Origin: Terana coerulea
Lineage: Eukaryota > Basidiomycota > Agaricomycetes > Polyporales > Phanerochaetaceae
DNA length: 64,000 bases
Assembly (NCBI GenBank): GCA_024811115.1
Contig: JAKOGH010000722.1
Location: 310,001-374,000 of the forward strand
Direction of reading: 5' to 3'
In this document: positions 58,150-64,000 of the stretch, in pieces
Layout: every line of letters starts with the position of its first letter
Numbering within the stretch: position 1 is the first letter of the stretch
Notes under the pieces: model-generated
The model's database searches: none
Seen by the model: only the letters and a program-made list of their open reading frames with translations
What the model was told of the DNA's origin: nothing
Position numbers and translations under genes: made by a program

Positions 58150-59246
58150 GGTTGGAGCACGCACCTCCCCTGTCCGTGCACAGTGCCAGTGCTGATATAG
58201 TACCTTCGACGACGCTCGCGCCCGGCTTCACCGTGGGGATATCTAGTACCCATTGTTCCCATCGATGACATTTCCCCGTATTTAGCCCATGTGAAGCGAC
58301 AAGGCACACTGTGTGTGTAACTCCGCTCACCTTACGTTCCGTTCCAACCCCTGCTTATAGCTCACCTTCGAGATGGTGCGAATGAATGTAGCAAAGTTCG
58401 ACTCCGCAGGTTGAGCACGAGACTGTGCTCTCCGTATCCAAGAACAGCACCAGAGAGACAGTTGATACTGGACCTAGAAGGGTGAGTGAAATGAACGTTG
58501 GAACCTGCGCAGGTTCGTCGCGGAGTTGCGGTAGGTCTGGCGCCAATCATATGGTTGATATCGCGGAACCGCAAAAGCAGAACAAGAGAGCTTACCTTAG
58601 ACAATGCTCTCTTACTTTTTCTCGACTGCGGGTAGCCGCAAGTGCCTCAGTGTATGGTGGACGTGGTAGTGTGAGTGAATCGAAAGTTCGCCGGAAGGGT
58701 GAGTTCACCGGAAACAGCCGTGAACGCCACGAAGTTACCGGCACCTCCCGTGTTGAAGGGAATATTCGTCGTTCCTCACAAATGTGACCATGTTTTGTGG
58801 GTGTTTCAATCTTGGAGAGTTCAAAGTTATATGAATTGTAACACAGGCCCTTTCTCAGCACTTGTATGATAGCCTACAGCCGATAGCAATCGGCATTTGA
58901 ACCATGTTCATTAATTGACCAAAGCATGTACTACCCTACTACTGCGAAGACAGCTTTTCAGTCCTTGTACAAAACGTGTGTAGTCTGTGGTTCATGTTGG
59001 GTATCAGCATGCAAAGTCGTCAACAACTAGAAATGATACAGCAATTTCCACGTGAAAATTTAAGGGCGCGAGATCGCAGGTAGATTATGTACACAAATTG
59101 AGCGAAGATTATTATGCATCCAGTGCAGCTGAATATCGACTAAGGCTATGGTACTTGAGTGTATGTGAAGCAAATGAGTGGGTATAGGTAGTGCGCGGTA
59201 TGCATGCGAAAGCAAAGAAGTGTTCGTCACCATAGTCATCATCAGC
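58150..59246. other. intergenic, no gene assigned
   Basis: 1.1 kb between the FunK1 start and the 3' end of the Ser/Pro-rich gene. Small overlapping frames only. Confidence 0.4.
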
Positions 59247-62200
59247 TCACGACTCGGAGCCGGAGTAGTCTGCTGTCGAGAAGCGGATGTTGTCCGACAT
59301 CAAGCCCACTTCGCCCAGGTGCAGCGTCCCGCCCGCCTGCTCGCTCCGCTGGAGCAAGTCGTCCCACTTCGCGGCCTTCTCCCGTTCCGACAGACGCGTC
59401 CGTGGGGACACCATCTCGCGGAAGCGCAGCGGCGAGCGGCTGAAGCTGTGCGACGTTGCTGAGGACGGCGACGCTGAATGTGAGCCGTCGCGTATCGTCG
59501 AGTGCAGGCTCGCCTGGTCCGCGTTGCGCAAGTCCACGTTGATCGACGGAACGTGCGGTGAGCGGGGCGTGCGAGGAGTCGCGGGCATGGACGACCTGAC
59601 TGGCGAGTCGCTGGGAGAGGCCAAGTCAAATGGCGGAGGCTTTCTCCGTGAGCTGCGTTTGGGCCGTGGCGGCGCTGAATCGCTGACCACGCCGAACTCC
59701 GACGTGGGCAGCGAGTATCGTGAGGCGGCGGTCGGGGGAGGAGTGAAATGATTAGTGGGCTCCGAGGTATTGAAGACAGGAATGAGAGGAGAGGGTGGGC
59801 GATCAGGGTCGCGATCTGACTGAGGCTTGCTTCCAGCTGTGCCACTGCGCCGCGGTGGCGGTAGTGAGGGCCGGGGTTCTGTCGCAGGTCGCCGGGGAGA
59901 GTCCTCGGGGCCAAGCGATCTTGCACGGCTCCTACTGCGCTGACGCGCTTGCCTGAATGACCTGACATCGCTGTCCTTGCTGAGCCTTTCCAGTTCTCCC
60001 GGTGCCATGATCTGGTGACCGACATGCTGGCCGGAGGGCTTCGGTAGTGGAGGAAGCTCTTCGCCGTAGGATGATATGGAAGAATGAGTGGAGTGAGATT
60101 TGGGAAAGTATCTCGAGGAGGCAATATCCGACGACATGGGTGATGAAGACCGTGTAGTCGTGCTAGCTCGGGGGCCCGTAGACGGACGCGACCCAGGGTT
60201 ATCCATACGAGGTGTAGTCCGCTGAGGTGCAGTCGACGGTCGGACTGCCGACATGGACGTCCGCCCTTGCATGAAACGCGATACACCAGCGTCGATGGAG
60301 TCGTCTCTGCCTTTCCGGATGTCAAAGGTTGTTCTCGACGAGGCGCGCTGTTTGTAGTCGTCCGGGAGCGCGGGTACAGGCGGTGGTGGAGTAGTATCTT
60401 GGTACTTGTCGCGTAAGGCCCCAGTGCTGATTCGCTTCATCAGCTTCCACAGCTTCCCACCAGGCGACGAGTCATCGCTGTTAGCCCGTTCAGGCTCCTT
60501 ATCCTTGCCTACGGAGGACCGCATGGTCTTCAACGCCTTGTCTTTCCGCTCTGTAGTGCTGTTCGCCGCAGATGGAATGCCAGAAACAGCCGCGGCGTGC
60601 GTCCGGACGTCCGTGTACTCGTCCATGGAGGTGCCCAAGGGCCTACTACTGGCGTTCCTACTCTCTGGTCGTCCATCATACGGTGTCTCGATAATGGCAG
60701 TATACGGCGACGGTTCCGCCACACCGCCGGACGGGTTTCGCCTGAACCGGCCAGAGACCTTCCTGCTCAGGCTCCGCACACCCGACACGGAACCAGCTCC
60801 CGCGGGCGAGGTGCTGGGCCGCATATTTGGACGCCGGCCGTCAACGCTGTATCGTGAGTCATACTCGAGGTCCCATGAACTGTCTGTGACACTTCCGACA
60901 GCAACCACTCTACCCGCAGACCCCCCAAACACCGTGTAATAAGCCCCGCTCGCCTCGTCTTCATCATCGTAAGCTGGATGGGTTGCGCGACTGTCTGCTG
61001 AGTTGTCTCGGCTCATCTGGCCCTGCTGCTCATTCCACCCCGAGAGTTCCGCAAGTTGCGAGCGACGCTGTTCCTGTTGCTTGTAGGCGTGTGCGACTGC
61101 GCCAGCAGGGGTGAGGTCCGCCGGTGGTGACTTGTGTTGTTTAAGAGCTGACAGAGACACAGGTTCGGCGGTAGCGCTTGCAGAGCGGCGAGGTGGAGTA
61201 GCATGAGCGGCCTCAGCTGTCCGCATAGCGCCCTTGGATGATGAGCGAGAGGCTGGCAGCGAACTGAATGCGGATGCTTGCTGAAACGTCTGCGCAGTCG
61301 GCGTCGCTGGGTTCGAGCGGGCGCTGGCTTTGCGGCGGAGGACGTTGCGTTGCCGAGGCTGAGGCTGTTCTTGCGGCGTGCGGAGAGACGTTCTGGAGGT
61401 CGTCTTACGGAGACCTTGAGTAGTAGGTACTTCACCGTCAGTTGCGCGCCGGACGGCGGGACGTTCTCTCGGCGATGCTGGTACCGGTGACATCCTTTGA
61501 GACGAGGGTTGTCGTGCGAGCGATGGGGGCAATCTCGGGCTTCTGGGGGCCTCTGAGTCGGAAGTTAACGACGCAGCAGATGACCCTGAGTAGTGCGGTC
61601 GCGCTGGCTTACTCAGCAACCGCTTCATGTCTAGATGTACGCCTGCATCGCGATCGACGCTTGCGATGGATGTCTTGCGAGTCGTGGACACCCGCAGGTT
61701 CGTGTTGGACCGAGGCTGAGACAGCGCGGTGGGCGAGCCGTACCCGTACGGCGAAAGCGAATGCTCCCGCGAGGCGGAGAGTCCGCGCCCGAATGATGAG
61801 ACGGAGCTCGGCGATGGTGCCAAATCCAGGGATGGCTCGTTCGAGAGCGCCGAAAGTGAAACAGGTAGGGAACTGGCGATGGGGTCGGTGCAGCCTGGGA
61901 ACATTGACATGCGATCAGGAGAAGCGGTGAGCGGCGACAAGGACTGGTGAGTCCCGTAGCTTGACGGAGAAAATCCAGCGCTCCGCCCAGTGGATGGAGT
62001 GGTGGTAGAGGGGACGATGACGCGCCTGTGGATTTTATTGTGCCAGAGGCCGCCCTGATTGGAGACGTCCGTTGCAAGTCGTACTCCGGGAGAATCCTAC
62101 TCTGAGTCGCAGAGGGAGAGCCCACGGGAGAGGGAGTTTTCAGGGAGAGGTGTACTGCGGGAGGTTGTGTGCCATGCCTAGTATTCGAGCGTGTGCGGGT

Positions 62201-62287
62201 GGCTGGCGATTTGACGTGTGAGGGGGAAGTAGACGGTCGTATGCTTGTGCTTTGCTCTTTGGTTCTCTCAAAGGGATTGTTCGACAT
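59247..62287 (-). CDS. Very large Ser/Pro/Arg-rich disordered protein
   Basis: Essentially one exon; with one C added to the run at 62010-62013 it reads through for 1013 residues from MSNNPFERTKEQSTSIRPST (ATG 62285-62287) to GSES at 59247. It is dominated by Ser, Pro, Arg and Thr with repeated SxxSP and RSxS words. Short conserved-looking islands include AHAYKQQEQRRSQLAELSGW, GAYYTVFGGSAGRVVAVGSV, SWDLEYDSRYSVDGR, GGKLWKLMKRISTGALRDKY and the C-terminal SEREKAAKWDDLLQRSEQAG with DNIRFSTADYSGSES. The KLWKLMKRISTGALR island could be an amphipathic or membrane-binding helix, and NPF near the N-terminus is a known EH-domain ligand. I do not recognise the family; a scaffold or polarity role is only a guess. 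The 2.7-kb intact frame contrasts with the frame breaks elsewhere. Upstream splicing of a 5' UTR intron is possible. Confidence 0.75.
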
Positions 62288-62632
62288 GCAGAGCTTTCTG
62301 TGAGTTGTATGGATGAGGTTTGCACACGGGTGAGCAGCATACAAAAACTCACAACTTGGAGGCTATCACAGATATTCACAGTCTTGACAGATGATAGTAC
62401 AGCTTCAGCAGAGCCTATTCATGGGAGTTTTGGAGTGAGCCAGCTTTGTTTGAAATAGATATGCGTTCGTAGACTCACATAATCCCGCAAGACGGTATTG
62501 CACGGTGAAAAGTTCGCAGAACAGGCAGACGGCAACCGACGATGGGCAGATGATACAAGGTCGCAGAGACTTGCGGAAGGCGGACACGTGAAAGCGCAGC
62601 GACGAGTTGGCGACGAGAGGTGAAAGCAGGAT

Positions 62633-62866
62633 TTAGACGCGGCGGCGGAGAGCGGAGGTGAGGAAAAGTCCAAAGATCGTGATTTCCGGAGTCTGGAGAC
62701 GAGAGTACGAGGCAAAGAGCGACAGGGTTTGCAGAACGAACGACGAGACACAAAGGAGTGTGGTGGGACGAGCAAGCGAGAGGTAGAACTCTTTCGCTGG
62801 CAAGGCCGGGACGCCAGCACGTGGCAAAATTTCAGCAAAGGTATCAACGGCAATTGATCCCGACAT
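62633..62866 (-). CDS. Possible small hydrophobic protein
   Basis: 77 codons from ATG 62864-62866 (MSGSIAVDTFAEILPRAG). A hydrophobic stretch TTLLCVSSFVLQTLSLFASY could be a membrane segment. It lies in the 5' flank of the Ser/Pro-rich gene on the same strand and may be only its leader. No family recognised. Confidence 0.2.
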   Translation of the reverse strand: MSGSIAVDTFAEILPRAGVPALPAKEFYLSLARPTTLLCVSSFVLQTLSLFASYSRLQTPEITIFGLFLTSALRRRV

Positions 62867-64000
62867 GGTTCTTGTGCCTTACTCTCGGTGTTCCTCAATC
62901 CTCCCGAGGTCACGAAAAATGCAGGAGGTTTTATTTGGATTTTATAGAGGTGTAGTAAAGGCCTCGTGCATGCAAGGACGAGTCTCACGAAGGCTGTGTG
63001 CTCGCGGCGTTGTTCCCTGTCTGCAAATCCTCAGGATCTGCATCGAGATCGAGCCTCCACGGGGTCGGCTCCCGCGGGGTTTGTTCGCGGGACAACTGTT
63101 AGTTGCTATCGCCCCTTATGGTCATGACGACAAGCACCGATGACACCATTGATTGAGAGTAACAGTTCAATATTCTGGGTCGACCTGCAGTCAATCTGCA
63201 TAATTACATCGGGACCGAGGCGTGTAAAGCTATCAGAGTCCAGACTCTTGTAAGACTTAACACTAACTTAACGGATAAGTAGCACAGCATCTGAGATCCA
63301 CGAAGGATTCGGCGCACACGACTCCCATAAGTTGACAGTCAGCGGCGGGACACAGGGATACAGGATATCCGGGTGTCCGTCCGCTGATCATGCCGGAGTT
63401 GTGGGTGCAAGTGTATCGTGGTACGGGTGGACGTGTCCTGTCAGGCATTGACTTGCACCAAGCTTGGAAGCGCGAAGTGCATGATCGAGACCGCTGATCA
63501 TTCTGAAAGTGGGAGTTAACTACTCCTCCTGGAAGCGAATTAAACCTGAAGGTTTGTGACAAAAGGGGCCAGCCGCATAGTACAATGCACGAGCTGCTGA
63601 TTATTCAGCAGCTTTCCCTTGTGGGTTATATGCCATCCTATGTCATCCAGACTTTGAGCATCCAGTTCCTTCAGGGAAAATGAGAGCGGCGGGCTAACGA
63701 AAAAGACAAGTCGACTACTCACAGTGCGGTTATGAGTGCGGCCCTTCGTGAGGCACCTACAATCTATACTAGAAGGGATCCTATCGCCTGCGTAGTGTGC
63801 TGAGTAAAACTTTCAGCTCGAGAGACAAGAAAACCTTGGAGGCCTTCGGACCCATGCTGAGCCCGAGGAGGCAATTCGGCTTACTATGATAGTTGGAGAA
63901 GAATAGCATCAGGATGAAATTCGTTCGTACATTCAACGTCTGTTGCTTGACGATGAGCGAGCACGCCCACGGCTTTGAGTGCTTTCCCATCCGAGAACTG
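62867..64000. other. window end, no gene assigned
   Basis: Last 1.1 kb. A minus-strand open frame at 63781-63990 could be an exon of a gene continuing past the window, but nothing in it is recognisable. Confidence 0.35.

Noticed and set aside
62419..62988. 190-codon minus-strand frame
   Set aside because: Ser/Arg/Leu-rich without domain or conserved pattern; overlaps another candidate and is probably leader sequence of the Ser/Pro-rich gene.
1..64000. CRISPR arrays, prokaryotic operons or integrated viral genes
   Set aside because: No regularly spaced repeats, no Shine-Dalgarno-led gene strings and no viral replicase or capsid signatures; the genes are spliced and fungal.

Overview
This is nuclear DNA from a filamentous fungus, almost certainly a basidiomycete of the Agaricomycetes. 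Genes lie close together and are split by many short introns, mostly 49-65 bases, with GTRNGT donors and YAG acceptors. The gene content fits: a FunK1-type fungal kinase, an Agaricomycete-style BTB/POZ protein, an iron-type two-finger GATA factor, an Opi1-domain regulator, an intron-bearing tRNA-Pro, and core eukaryotic genes (eL37, HSE1, MMS2, an anoctamin, a VPS9 protein). Placement within Polyporales or a relative is a guess.

Layout. 0-6 kb: BTB/POZ gene (-), a 204-bp palindromic MITE, an acidic-repeat orphan (+) and a conserved unknown with a basic coiled tail (-). 6.8-16.3 kb: two diverged FAD/NAD(P)-dependent AIF-like oxidoreductases (one on each strand), an NTF2-like-fold protein and a second inverted-repeat element. 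16.6-20.3 kb: the ubiquitin genes MMS2 (-) and HSE1 (+) share a 311-bp divergent promoter. 20.6-33.1 kb: three copies (two +, one -) of a family with RRM-like folds, a long coiled coil and a J-domain-like HPDK tail, each preceded by a related upstream element. A tRNA-Pro, a tRNA-Pro-like pseudogene and an orphan gene lie between them. 33.6-40 kb: OPI1-like lipid regulator and SRE1/Urbs1-type iron GATA repressor. 41.3-45.2 kb: eL37 with an ATG-only exon and a 7-nt microexon, then an anoctamin. 46-54.8 kb: an isolated Aip3/Bud6 N-terminal domain, a coiled-coil orphan and a VPS9-domain Rab GEF. 55-62.3 kb: a FunK1 kinase and a very large disordered Ser/Pro-rich protein.

Reliability. Many conserved genes, including HSE1, the anoctamin, VPS9 and FunK1, change frame at homopolymer runs by one base (occasionally two). 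Correcting those single positions restores continuous family-like proteins, so I read this mostly as homopolymer-length error in the assembly rather than gene decay. Exon borders below were read by eye; where a frame break is involved the CDS range spans the whole locus.
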